Shown: piece after piece, positions 1 to 13,700 of the stretch
How positions within the stretch are numbered: the first letter of the stretch is position 1
Layout: every line of letters begins with the position of its first letter
Assembly: GCF_029962835.1 (NCBI RefSeq)
Contig: NC_080578.1
Location: forward strand, 104,945,759-105,009,758
Direction: 5' to 3'
DNA: 64,000 nucleotides
DNA from: Magnolia sinica
Lineage: Eukaryota; Streptophyta; Magnoliopsida; Magnoliales; Magnoliaceae
Made by a program: the position numbers and the translations under genes
The notes under the pieces: generated by a model
Told to the model about the DNA's origin: nothing
Database searches by the model: none
The model's input: the letters and a program-made list of their open reading frames with translations, nothing else

Positions 1-590
1 CCATGCGTGCAAGCATGTCATCCCGTTGCTCGTTCGTAAGTCTCCCACAGTAAGATCTGCCCGTGCAAGTCGACATTGGCAAACCTAGGGCTCTGATACC
101 AGTTTGATAGCGGATGAGCAACGAGAATCAAGAAATAAAGATAGAACGGAGATTCAAGGGTTTGAAGAGGAGATGTGAAGATAAGAAGAGAAGAAGAAGA
201 TTATAGAAGATCAGAGGAGAGAATAGATAGGGTTCATTGGAATCAACACCAGTGAAAATCTTGGAGTCAACACCAAGACGAAAGAAGAGGAATCGACACC
301 TCTAGCTGGGAAAGTTCTTTCTTTCTTAAAAAACTAAATTACAATCGATCCCTCTTTTCCCCTAGGAAAACCCTAAATAAAGACTATCAGAATGACTTAA
401 AGACTTATTACGAAATACCCCCTGCAATAGCTTTTCTGAACAAAAGGTATAAAAAAACACAGGCTCAAGGAGGCCCAACCGCAGCACCTATATGGGCCTT
501 TAAAGTGGTTGGCTTGCTGGCAGAGCCTAGAGGAGACTCGTGGGCCCCACCCCAGCATTACTTCACTGCGTATAGACTTTAAGGCCCCCA
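1..590 (-). mobile_element. Copia-type LTR retrotransposon end (fossil)
   Basis: Read on the minus strand, positions 101-86 give TGGTATCAGAGCCCTA, the initiator-Met-tRNA primer-binding site usual in plant Copia elements. The sequence on its 5' side (about 102 to 590) is then the 5' LTR, and the element body runs out of the window to the left. The outer LTR edge is not certain. It sits in an intron of the SUV3 gene, assuming the missing upstream exons lie further left. Confidence 0.5.
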
Positions 591-1261
591 TGAAGTGAGC
601 CTAAGCAGTTGGTCTAAGCAGTGGATTCCATAAGATGATATGTCCTAGGAGTTGGATTTAGGAATCATCTGAGGCACTCTTGCTTCCATGTCAAATAAAA
701 TGCTGGCAAATCTATCAGCTATTGGAGTGATATCTAACCAAGTGTTGAACCACAGACGGGCTGATTTTCTTTTCTAATTGACCATATAGCTCCATTTTGC
801 ATGAACAGCCTGTGTGAATGATATTTGCGCCAAATACATGATCTGTGTTTCATGATTCCTGGGTCGTGCTTTGAAGGAAACTATCCCTAAGAGTTCCAGC
901 CAGACTTGACATACCTCTCAACACCATCTTCATTGTACACACCATTTGTAGATCATGAAGGCAGCGACTTTTGAGATCTCCCTCTTGTCTAGGCTGACAG
1001 ACCATGTCCCAGTCTATAAGACCTGCCTTGCATTTAATTTCACTAGCTGGCCACAGGATGTTTCCCATGTGTTTCTCTATTTGTGATTAGATCAAGCTCG
1101 GAATCAGAAGCACCATAAAATTGGGGATGGGGATGCTTCATAGGACATGCTTAATCAATACAAGCTTACTTGCAAAAGAGAGGAGTTTCATGCCGCAAGC
1201 GTCTTCTGAAATAGTCAAGGAGGGGCTGAAAGAGAGACTTACGACTGAAAATGACTCATGG
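591..1261. other. SUV3 intron sequence without recognised feature
   Basis: No coding exon, RNA gene or clear repeat boundary is seen here. It is presumably intron of SUV3 with degraded repeat DNA. Confidence 0.4.
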
Positions 1262-1530
1262 AGTGCGGATTGAGATGGTTTGAAAATGTGCAATGAAAAC
1301 TGGAGATGACTCTGATTAAGGGGGGAACAGTAATTAGAGTTGAGGGCCTAAAAAAGTATGGGAGGAATACCTAGAAGGACTTGGGTTGGGGTCGTGAGAA
1401 GGGATATGAAGGTTTGTTCACTAATGAGGGTAGAGCCTTAGGATTGATTTGCAAAACAAGATTCGTAAACTTGACCCAGATAGCTGGCACAAGGCTATGA
1501 TGGAGATTGATTTTGTTATACCCCATACAG
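1262..1530 (+). mobile_element. RTE-type LINE C-terminal fragment
   Basis: Broken frames read RLRWFENV, then a piece resembling VEGLKKYGRNT and KDLGWG. This matches in layout the C-terminal tail of plant RTE-like LINE proteins (RLRWFGHVQRRP, then VKGRGRPKKTW, then VVRKD). It is short and frameshifted with no intact ORF. A sister fragment lies at 42190-42450. Confidence 0.5.
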
Positions 1531-1787
1531 TATTGTTCTTAGTTTGAGGAAGTGATTCAGAGACGCTGTCATCTTCATGTCTTAAAGCAATTCATGAAAC
1601 TGTTTATTCTTCTATTCGTATAGTTTACAGACACATTCTAGTGGTTTTTTTTTCCAGATCACAGAGATACTTGTCCAATTTGTTGCAAGTTGTGGACTAT
1701 TATTCTTCATTTTTTCATTGAAAACTTGTGTAGTTGCCTTTTTTCTGGGGGGTTGTGTAGATGCCTTATTGTTTCTTCATTTTGTAG

Positions 1788-4700
1788 GGAGGGCCGGAAG
1801 GTATGGCTCTAAATTTCCTTTTGGTGAAGTGACTTGTATTGATGCTGAGGATCTACCTTTACTTCATTCATCATTGGAATCTCCTTCTCCTGTTTTGGAG
1901 GTGATTGTTAGCTACCCCTTCAAGTATTCCAATAGGTTTAATATTCCTACACATGCAATCATTTTTATAGAGTTGTTTCTGTACACACAATTATGTACCA
2001 ACTGAGACTTGGGTACACACATTAATGCATGCATCACACGTCTTTTTCTTTTCTACCTTTCAAACAAAAAAAAAAGTCTTTATTTCCTGTTCACTTCTGA
2101 AAACAGTTGACATGTATATGCAATTGGCTTTGCCTTGAAGTCTAACTTTGTTGGCATTGTAGTGAATTCTTATATTTTGTTTCTTTCTTCAGTACAAGAT
2201 GTTCGATAAGCAGCCAAACAATGTCTACAAGGGTCCAAAAGGTCAATCAATAAGCTGCTAAATTGCCACAGAGAGAACCCAAATTATCACAATAGTGTCA
2301 TCTTTGTTTGCTAACTAGTCTGCTAATGAGTTTGCCAACAGCATAGCAAGCTGTTAAGCCATCTTTGAAATTAAAAAAATGGAATTGATAATAGTAAACC
2401 CTATGCCTATAAAGTAACAAAAATGAAGGCATCTCAAGGACTGGCATCTCCATTGGAGATGGGACTCATATTCATTTTTGGGAGGACTCTTGGTATGGGG
2501 AGAGTCCGTTGGAGTTGTAGTTTCTTTCATTGGCAAGATTAGCCCCATCCAAGAACATGTTCGTGGCTACTTGCTACTCCCTTCAAGGTAGCAACGGTGC
2601 TTGGTGCCCCCTTTTTTGAAGGGATCTATCTGATGAAGAAGCGGCCAAGTATGTTCAACTATTGGAGTGACTTCAAACATTCATCTCTCTCCAGCCTGAA
2701 AGGATTCTCCAGTTTGGAATGTGTCTCCATCGGGGAAGTTTACAGTCCAGGGTTTTTACAAATTGATTCGAAAGCCATTGTCCTCTCCAAGTCAGGAATT
2801 TTTTCATGGATTTTGGTTCTATGGAGCTCCAACCAAGGTGGCAGCTTTTGCATTGTTGGTCAGGAGAAGGAGAGTCTTAATGGTAGGCAACCTTTAGAAA
2901 TGGTCTATGGTTCCTCCCAATACATGCCTCATGTGCATGAATGACGCTGGTTCCTCCCAATATGTGCCTCATGTGCATGAATGATGCTGGTTCCTCCCAA
3001 TATATGCCTCATGTGCGTGAATGATGCTGAATCGATAGACCCTCTCTTCCTCCATTGCACCTTTGCTTAGGATGTAAATTGAGGACTGTATTCTTTTCTG
3101 CTTTGACCTTTGTCTTAGTGGCTTATTAATAAAATTAATCACTTACTCTTAAAAAAAAAGATGCTCCTGTCAAGGAGGATATTGAAGAGTAGTAAACATC
3201 TAATAGCTGATCACAAAGTTCTAGCATCTGATCGCAGAACATTAAAACCTAACAAAATTGCTTTCTATGGCTTCTTTCCTGCTTCTTACCTAACTAAATC
3301 CATCCTAATAATCCTTGGGGTTTGTACTTACGTTATCCATGTTTTATCTACATCCTCAATTGACATCATGTGATCTGGTCAACCGAAAGCTCTTGATTTT
3401 TTGACCTTTTTGGTGATTTTATAATTTTTAGCCATTTTGTTGATGTTCTGGTAGAAGGGGAAATAGAAGTTGCTGATTTTCCTATGTGTCTTGATCTGTA
3501 AAATCAGTTGGGTCTCTCTATCATGTAGGTTTAGAAGGTGCCTAGTTAACAAAGGCTAACGACTCATGATTCTACAAAATTTTGGGTTCGCCATGTGATA
3601 TTTCTCCTGCATATCCATGCCATGTGTAAATCTTTGTATATACAATAGAAGATACTTAAAAGAAACCCTGAGAAAGAAGAATGAAGATCATAGACAGAAG
3701 TACAATTTTTTGTTGTTATGTGAGGCTCGTAACTGTAAGATTAACTCCAATATTTTGTTTCTAAATTCATAATCTGAAAATGGAGAGGCAGTTGGTCACT
3801 TCATTCAGAAGAACTGTGCCTCCGCATCATACTCTCCATAAGTACAAGAGAAAATCATAAAATGAAAGCTGGGTGCTGAACAAGGTGAAACTATACTCAT
3901 TTTTCAAGTTTTGTATTATAGTCTATAGATATGGTTAAACCATGTAGCTATAAGGGTTATGCTAATGTGGATGTAATCTTTGGTGCAATTAAAAACAGAG
4001 TGAATGTATTCTTATGGCCATTTTTATTTTTGGAATATGATTATTTAACTATTCCATTTAGGGTCTTTAGATTGACATCATAGTTGTACTTCAATTTTAT
4101 TATGCAATCAGTGCATGCTACATGTCCTTGTATTCTCTCCTCAGAGGCATTGGATTTTGTTTGTGCAGCGTGCTGGACTGTTTCCGACCTTTGATCTCTT
4201 GTCTTTGTATTCACGTTTACACCCAACGTACAGTTTCCACAATATACTAGTAAGTAACAATTTCAATATCTATTTTTCATTAATGTTTCAGAATTGATTG
4301 CATAGATTGATACTGATAATTATATGCTACATTGTACAAGTTTGAGAATGTTTTTACAAAAAAGTGATATGGTTCCTTTTTTATTTTTTATTTTTCATTC
4401 ACTGGGTACTCTAGATAACCGATGCAAGGCTTGGCTTCCTGGGAACAGCCATTCTGGCTTGTTCTACTTCTTCCTCCTTTTTTGAGGATAGGTAGGCTGG
4501 GTTCGAACTCAGGACCTCGATGTTGCAACATGCCCTAACAGTGAGCTACGGGCTGAAACCCTGCAGCCTTTCTTGCTTTTGCTATTTGCAAATATGAATC
4601 TTTACTCATATGTGTTGTTGTCTTCCTTTCCAATGTTTCTTCATATATGGTTTGAAGTTCCAAGCATTTTTTACACATTTTATTTATCGGAATTGGCGTA

Positions 4701-7700
4701 AAATGGTCTTCAAATGTGCTTTTACCAAACCAAAATTCAGTACAGCTAAGTGACAGCCATACACTTGATACTGCTGGATGTATTTTGGTAACTTAAGATG
4801 TCCTTGCATCATTTTTCATAATTATGCTCATTATAAATTGATAACTTGTTTCACATTTTGCTAATTTTCTATTGATAATAATTTACCAATTTTATTGGAT
4901 TCAAACTTTGTATTGAACAATTCCTTTTGTAGTTCTGATTAAAGATATTTTCACGAAGAAATAAAAAAGAGAGACATCATAAGATCCTTGGAAATATCCA
5001 AATCATCAATATATTGTCGTGATAATCTTTGTTACCATGGTACATCATGCATGGGCATGGATATGCCGTCGGGATGTTGTTTACAATTAAAACTTGTACT
5101 GACATTCATGATGTCGATTCTTGTTTCCATTTCCTCTTTATTTTCATGCAATTTGTGTGGAGTTCTAAGCTACCATCACATGCTTACTTTCGTGTGTTGG
5201 TAACAGTTTCAGCACAAAAGGTTCTGGAGTCTGGACAGGACTTCCATACTTTAATCTATTGAAAAGTAATCTGGAAAGAGTACTGGTTGGTTGGTTTCAT
5301 TCCTGTAGGTTGATGGTAGACAGGGTGTGTTTCAACATTGATGTCTTGGGTTCGACCCACCTTACCTATGGAAAAAAAAAAAAGAAAAAAGAATGTACCA
5401 TTTGGTTGGATTTTAACCAATAGCTTCAATGTATTGTGAGGAATTACTTCTCCTCAGGTTGACTGTTAGGGATGTGTTATGTAAAAGTTATTATGGTAAC
5501 TTGTTCACTTTTTCATATGAGTTTGGACTCATCATTGGAGCTCCTAATTTTTCAGCCACCGATACACGGTGTGGATCACCTGATGAGTGGGCCATTTGAA
5601 CATGCCCCGGCCACAAAGCAAGCTTCATTCCTTGTATGATTCGCTTGTTAAATGTGGATTGCTGATCCATTTTCTTCCTACACATTTGGTCCATCTGTTG
5701 AGTGGATCAGCCTGATTTTTGGGCCAGACAACAAGCTCCAACTAATGTATGGTCCATGCGAGAACTCACAATGTGCCTAATTGTTAAGTATGCACATGCT
5801 TACAATGAATGTGAATATTTTCTTATCTCACTAGATGCTGAGGCCTACTAGACTGGTGGAGAGAGAGAGGCGGAGTTTGACTTTTTAGCCATGGTATATG
5901 TTAAAGTCCCTTGATATACATTGATACACCATCCTCTAACGGCTCGAGCTTTTAGAGCAACTGATTGTTTGACAGTATATACTAATACAACAACGTAATC
6001 ACCGGATGGATGATTGGATGGCCCAAATGGACATGCCTTGACCAAAGTGCATGTGCCACATGTGAGATCTCTCATGTGTGCCAAGTTGGTGAATGTGTTG
6101 TACTAGTACACTGAACATTGATCCTTGCTCAATTTTAAAATCTCCGCTAATCCTCAAGTAGGACACTCAGCTAATTGGCTTTTTTTTCTACTCACAAGAC
6201 TCATGACACAGTAGGGACCAGTGAACTACTAGAAGAATGGTCCATGCTGAAAAGAAAGCTCCACTCTCATTCGATGGATGACAAGTTTATGTTGTCATTA
6301 TTTTCTACATGTCCATCTTAAAGATCTATAAATAATGTCTTTCATATGCTTTAAATTTTACATTATTACCTTCTTGTTATGCAGGAACAGTTCTTAGAGA
6401 AGGCAAAATTATCTCCAAACTATTTCATTGCTAATTGTGAAGAAATGATGGTATGCAGTTTCTCTTACTGGTTTGTTTATCTGCATGCTCTTTATTGCCA
6501 AGAACAGTTTTTATAGTTCAGCTTTTCACCTGATGGCAATCAATTTAAAATCAAACTTTTCCGCATTACTGTTACGATGCATAGCGTGAGGATTTCCACG
6601 ACAAGTTCTTTCACTGCACAGCCATTTTCATTAACGAACCACATTCTACTGACAACAGAAAGTTGCTGCTGTTATTGATGAGTTGCCTCTTGTGTTGCGA
6701 GATAAATACCTTTTCTGTATGAGGTAACCATTTGTTTTCTCTAGGTTATCAAAATTCTGTCAAAATGTGTTTTTTTTTTTTTCTTCTTCTTTTGTAGGAG
6801 CTTGTATAAGTAGATACAGGATGCATTAGTGTTAATATTAGACATGGACATGAGGTGCAGGCACCACAACCCTGTTAAATCTAATACATTGACTTGTAAA
6901 TACAATGTGTGATAGACTGATAGTTTATATAAATGCTACGTCATAAAAGTGATGTGCCAGCCTGTCCCAAGCCAAGGTAAAGTCGGGTTGATGGTAGGTG
7001 GGCAGCCTGTCATCAAACCTTTTACATTCAAAGTTCATAAAGCCCTTGTCCCAACTAATTGTGGTTGGCTAGACAAATCCTATTCCACTATTCCATTCCA
7101 TTAATGACCGTATGTTAAGTTAAACCATAGGTCATCAAATCTTTTCTTACTTCCTCTCCCCATATGTCCTTTTGGAGCTTCCCCTTGCTCTTTTAGAGCC
7201 TTCGACTGGAACCCACTCCCAACCATTGCACATGGCTGGACTATCCAAGTCTACTTTCCCTTATCTTATTACCTATTGGTGCTACTTCTACATTCCCTCG
7301 AATGCATTTTTTGTCTATTTATTTCTTCCTAGTCTCGCTGCTCATCCATCTCAACATCCTCACTTCAGCTACACTCATACTAGGAATGTGTTGTTCATTG
7401 GCTGCCTAACATTTTGCCCCATAAAGCATGGCTGGTCTTATAGCTATTCTATAAAATCTCCTCTACAGTTTGTTGGTATGCAGTGATCACATAAAACTCA
7501 GAGGCACATCTCCACTTCATCTGCCCACATATAATTCTACGAGCAACATCCTTCTCAATCTCTCCGCTATCGGATTTTTTTTCTTCTTCTATGGGGTAAA
7601 GGAATTTTATTGAGAAGAAGCTGGCAGAACTAGCAAAAGAATACAAAGGAGAAAAGCAAAATTACAGCCCAAAATAGATTTTAAAACATAATCAGTTACA

Positions 7701-10700
7701 TATTTTAAAACGGAGCCCCTTCCACTATGATTTTCCCCACATCTGACTCCTCCGGGCTGGCTTTGTTTTGAAAGCATTGACTGTTCAACACCACCCCCCA
7801 ACACACACACAAAAATAAAAAAATAAAAAAAATGAAATGACCCACCAAATGGCCAAGGTGCCGAACTTACCTGCCTATCCTTTCCACCCATCCACCATGC
7901 CATGCCTGAAGAAGCTTGCCCACAGACATTGGCATCACCCACTGCATGTCAAAAAGAGCTAGGAAGTGTGCCCCCACCTTATAGGTGGAGGGGCAATGGA
8001 TAAACAAGTGATCAAGGATTCCACCGCCTTCATGCACAAGGAGCAAATGTCTGGGATGATCATAGCCCCTTTTTGGACATTGTCTATCATCAGAACTTTT
8101 TCCCCCTCTACTAGCGAAGACAACACAGCTACCTTGGGGGACATCCGTAAAACCAAAAACGGAAGGCATGAGCCCAAGAACTGGCAAGTCTTTTTGCCTG
8201 AATCATCTTGTAAAAAGATTTAACCGAAAAGTGGCCTGAGCTGTGAACGTGCCATATCATAGAATCTTTGCCTTTGGAAGGAGACTGAGAGGATTGAAGG
8301 CACTCCAACAGATGAAAGAAGTTGGCTAGCTCCCCTTCCAACAAATTTTTCCAACAAGGAGGAGCCCATATGGTGGATGCACCACACTTGGAGTAACACT
8401 CGGCCACTTTGATCTCTCTGTTAGGGGCCGAGCATGCCAAGCTAGGGAATTGGTGATGCAAGAGAGTATCGCTGCACCATGTCTTTACAAAATTTGACTC
8501 TCGAACCGTCATGTATCAAAGAGGAGATGCCTTCTCTTAGGTGGTGCTTCAAAGAGACTATCGACTTCCAAGTGTTGGAGGCCCTTTATAGGGAGGACTC
8601 TCTCGCTTCTATGAAATTATAAGACAAACAAAATCTAAATAAAAGGATTAGACACCATTGATGATTCCCCTCCATATTGTGGGCCCTGTTGCTAATGGAG
8701 GGTAGCCCAAACTTGACACTCATTGGACGATCTTTAGCTTGTTGACACGTACAGCTGACCATTTCATTTTACTGTACACTTGATAGCCACCAATTGGATG
8801 ATTAAGATTTTCAGTCTGTGTGACATTTTGGGCTCTGATCAATCCATTATGGGTCCTGTGATTTAGATGAATGGGATTGACATGCATATATGTGGTGTGG
8901 ATGGTGGATGAGACAACTTTTAAAATGGCACCGAACTATCTCTAAATAAATAGGAATAGATTTAAATTATATTTGGATGGACAGGATTGACATCCATACA
9001 TGTGGAGCATGTGGTGGATGAGACCAGTGTTCGAAATATCGATACTATCGGCCGATATATCGGCCGATATTATCGTTATCGCACCCATGCGAGACGATAC
9101 AACCCCGATAACCCCCGGAAGATATCAAAAAATCCCAATTTCAAATGTCGGCCGATATATCGTCGATATCGCACGATATTTCGACGATATCGCGCGAGTT
9201 CCTCAAAAAAATCGAAACTATAATTATCCGAAAAAATTGAAAAAAAAACCAAGAAACTGGATTTCGGTACCTGTACAAGAGATCGTCATCATCGAAAGCT
9301 TCCATTTGGTGGGCCATTCCAATCGAAGCTTCTTTCGTAGGTTAGTGCAAGCAAAATCTTCGATTTGGGAGAGAAATTCGTCAAAATCCGAAGAAATCCG
9401 GGTATTTGGGCGACATTGGGGGAAATCCTCGTCAAAATTTGGAGAATCTTCGCCGGAATCCGAAGATTTGGGAGATTTGGAGGTCGGAATCCGAAGATTT
9501 GGGAGATTTTGGGGCCGGAACCCCCTCTGCTTAGAAAAAAAAGGGCGTCCGGCCCTGGTTTTTGAATAGGGTGGCATCCGCATGAAATCGGATTGCGTAC
9601 TGAGTTACTCGGTGCACTCTTATCGTACTGAGTAAACTCAGTTGGGCCCACCTTGAATGTATGTGGTCTATCCATGCCGTCCATACGTTTTTCCGGATCA
9701 TTTTAGGGGTTGATCCCAAAACCGAAGTATATCAAAAGCTCAAGTAGAACATACCAAAGGAAACAGTGGAAATATTGATTTCCACCGTTGAAACATTTCA
9801 AAGGCCCCCAGTGATGTTTATTTGTCATCCAAACTGTTCATAAGATCACATAGACATGGATGAATGGAAAAAACAAAAATCATCTTGATCTAAAACTTCT
9901 GTGGGCCCCCAAGAACTTTTCAACGGTAGACTTCAATTCACATCATTTCAAGTGGTGTGGTCCACTTAAACTTTGGATATGATTAAATTTTGGTTGAAAG
10001 CCCTAAATTTATATAATAAGGCGGATGTACGGAGTTGATACAATGCATGAATGACAGTGAGCCCCACAGAATTTACTCAGTACGCTTAGCGTACAGAGTT
10101 ACTCAGTACGCAATCCGCTTCCGTACCACACACCACCGACTGGTGTGTTGACGTCGTCACCCAGTTTTGTGGGTCCCATCATGAGGTATGCGTTATATCC
10201 AAACCGTTCGTCCATTTGGTGAGCTCGTCGTAAGACTTGAGCCACAAAATAAGACAGATCCAAAGATCAAGTGGACCACACTGAAAAAAGCAGTGGAAGA
10301 TTAAAGGTCTACCATTGAAACCCTTTTGGGGTCACAAAATTTTTGATCGATATGATATTTGTTTTTCCTCATTATCCAGATTTGTGTGACCTAATGAATG
10401 GATTGGATGAAAAATAAACGTTATGGTGGACGTTATGGTGGGCCCTACAAATGTTTTAACGGTGAGAATCAGTCCCCACAACTATTTGTGGTGTGGTCCA
10501 CTTGAGCTTTGAATATTACTCATTTGATCTAAAATGATCTCTCCAGATGCATGAACAATATAGATATAATAAATACATTACTGTGGGGCCCATTTCACTT
10601 TGAATCGTTCAGACAACCTGAGCGGGAGGAGCGCCTGCGACGGACGCAAATTTCCTGCGAAAGACTTTCGCATTAAGTTCCTGCACTGGGAACTCAGGTG

Positions 10701-13700
10701 GGACCCATTGTGATGTTTGTGAGAAATCCTATCCGCTCATCCGTTTTGTGAGTTTATTTTAGGACATGATGTCAAAAATGAACCGTTTCCAAAGCTCAAG
10801 TGAGCCGAAAACATGATAATTGAATGTCCACAGTTGAAATATTCATGGGCTATGAAAGTTTTGAATCATACTAATATTTGTGATTTCATTTCATCCCTGT
10901 TGGAATGAAGTTATTAATGGTATGGATGGCACGTAAACATCACTGTCGAACTCAGGTAGGTTTCAACGGTAGGAACTTCCCTAACCACATTTTCCTTTAG
11001 CACGGCCCACTCAAGCTTGGTTCATTTTTGGCATATTGTCTTGAAATGAACTCACAAAACTGATGGAAGGGGAGGATTTCTCACGAACATCACAGTGGGC
11101 CCCATTTGGGTTCCCAGCACAGGAACTCCATGCGAAAGGCTTTCGTAGGAAATCCACGTGTGTGGGGTGGGAACGACGTAGTGAGTAAACTTTGTGGGGC
11201 CACTATAATTCATGTATTTTATCCGCTCCATCCATCCATTTTACCATATAATTTTATGATTTTAGCCCAAAAAGTGAAGCATATCCAAAGTTCAAGTGGC
11301 CCACTAATGGTCAATCACCATTGTTTCCTATGATATGGTCTACTTGATTATTGGATCTGCTTAATTTTTTGCATAATGTCCTAAAATGATATAGAAAAAT
11401 AGATAGACGGGTGGATACTGGATATAGTTGTCTTAGTTCAATCGGACAGCGCAGAGCTTAGGACCCTCTACAAAGGAAACCTATTATGTGCCATTCTTTT
11501 TTGAGATTTTATGATTTAAAAGTGTGTATGGAGGTCTTTTTTAACAATCCCCAAAGTTTCATTAAAAAATTCAACCATTTTCCCAATGTTTCCCCATATT
11601 TCCCAAAAAGTGCGATAAACTATGCGATACAAACGATATATCCTGTGCGATAACCGATACATATCTGTATCCCAAGGGTGCGATACATTGTGCGATACCG
11701 ATATTTCGAACACTGGATGAGACAACTTAAAAATGCGCTGAACTATACCAACAGAAATAGGAATGTATGTGAACTAACACCAAACAGAAAATAGTCATGT
11801 CCATGTGTTTCTTAGCAGTGTATCTAACATGAAAAGTTTTTCTAAGAAATGGATTATCCTTTTTTCACATGGGTGGGAGTTAATGATAGAATATTTTCAT
11901 TCATCTATTTTAAAGTACAGGATGGAGAAATCCATTACAAATAGCATGGAAACACTTATCATTCATCTAGATTTATTCGGTTAAATACCATACTGCCCGT
12001 CTGCCCGTGATTATTTTTTCTCTGTTCTCAAGTCTCTCACCCTTTCTTGCATTCGCTCTCCATTGCATTGGCAGAACAAAAATTTCTGATGCATCAATAT
12101 GGAAATATCGGTTGAGCGACGGCCCTTCCACTCGGCACCATTTGGTCTCTTAAGGCCGCTTTTGTCCCTGCTTGACAGGTTGGTCATGCAGTCAAGCGCT
12201 CTGCTGCCCTTTCACTTGAGGGCCAATCTCTAATCTGTCTCCTTCTTTGGTCCAAACCAAGAATTCAGTTAGATATGATGCAAAATGGATCTCGTTCTAT
12301 CGTGACATAGATTCTACATCAGGAACCAAGCCAACTTTGGAGCAACTTTGTGATAATGGAATCAACCAGCAAAAGGCATTAATGCTACATATCCGATTTG
12401 GCCTATGTACGAACATGCAAGCACATGTTTCATGCTTGTTTGAGTAATAGCAATGAGTTTCCCCCAATATCATGCTGGGAATGGCTAGAATTTCCAGCCA
12501 TAGACTAAAGCTACTTTTGATTCTGCAATATTTTGTTCATTGATTTCTCCAAATTCTTTCATTTCCATGTAAAGATCATTTCTTTCACTAGTAAGTTTGC
12601 CTACTCCGAAGGGAAAGAGATCGAATCTAAAAGATCTCTCTCCAAAGATTCCCAATTGGTCCATATAAAAAATCATTATAGAATAATGCAGAAATTTCAA
12701 TAGAAAAGGAAAAAAAAGGGTGGTTTGTGAGGATTACTTATGCATGAAGATAACAAATTTGGTCGTTGCTCATATTGGCTTCTTAAATTTGCAGCCCAGT
12801 TGACATGAATGATGATATTTCCACCCAGGGCCTCATACAGGTGATGATTTATTCTACTTTCATCCCTTTGTCAGATTCTTCTTTTGAATGAGTAAATAAC
12901 AGAACCTGTTGTCTTGAACCAGTTTGCAGAAAGCTATTCAAAGAAAGGGATTGTCCGACTTAAAGAAATATTCACTCCTGAGACACTCCAGGTCCCAAAA
13001 TCGCAGGATGAGCTGAAGGAGCTCGAATCTGTTCACAAGGTAATATCATCCTTTATTCTGTTTCTCTTAAGAACTGCTCATGGTGGCTTAGTTTTTGTTT
13101 TTTTGTCAAAGCCAGATGTTAACCCAACATCCTTGTCTTGGTACTCAGGGTTGTCACAGCAAGCAGAGAGGCTCAATCCCACCCCAAATTATGAAAAATG
13201 TTGTTACCCATTTAGGGTCTGTTTGGGTAGGGATCCTGCATAATTGGGATTAAATCTAATCCCGATTTTGGTGGGACCCATGCCTTCCATGTAGGATTCA
13301 CTGCACTAAAGTGGTCCTCTCCTCATCATAAACACAATTAAGGAAGTTTTAGAGAACCAAAAATGCCATTAGTTGCATTTGTGCAGAGGAAAACACCTCT
13401 GTAATGTGGCCAATTCTACATGGAGGGCATGGGGCCCGCCAAAATCAGGATTATAGTTAATTCAAATTTTGTAGGATCCCGTACTGAAGTGGACCTTTAG
13501 AGAACTTATAAAAGCCTCCCCACGTTCCATGAATCGCAAAATTAGCATTGATACTTGCTTTCATAAACAATTACCCTTTACTTATAGAAGATCAAAATAA
13601 AAACTACTTCATAGGTAGGTTGCACTAGCAAAATAGAAACAAAGGATTTTTGTTCTATAACAAAAAAAAATCCTACCTTTTATATGTCAGTTAGTCGACC

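Larger units (their letters stand above)
9025..11715. mobile_element. Non-autonomous hAT-like element, CGATAT family, with nested MITEs
   Basis: Terminal inverted repeats CAGTGTTCGAAATATCG (start) and CGATATTTCGAACACTG (end) are flanked by a perfect 8-bp target duplication GATGAGAC (9017-9024 and 11716-11723), as expected for hAT elements. Both ends carry dense CGATAT/ATATCG words (for example 9047-9195 and 11610-11700). No transposase is seen. The middle has been filled by at least two later foldback MITEs (9589-10117, 10651-11152), and probably a third and fourth, which explains the 2.7 kb length. Confidence 0.85.

Noticed and set aside
1718-2005. 95-aa ORF from 1718 as an independent gene
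   Set aside because: Its middle is the SUV3 exon 1788-1900; the rest is intron read-through.
4478-4566. A tRNA gene
   Set aside because: Boxes A and B are present, but no cloverleaf, anticodon arm or acceptor pairing can be built; SINE fits better.
9000-9569. 189-aa ORF rich in RY, I and D
   Set aside because: Product of the CGATAT-word array of a hAT-like element, not a protein gene.
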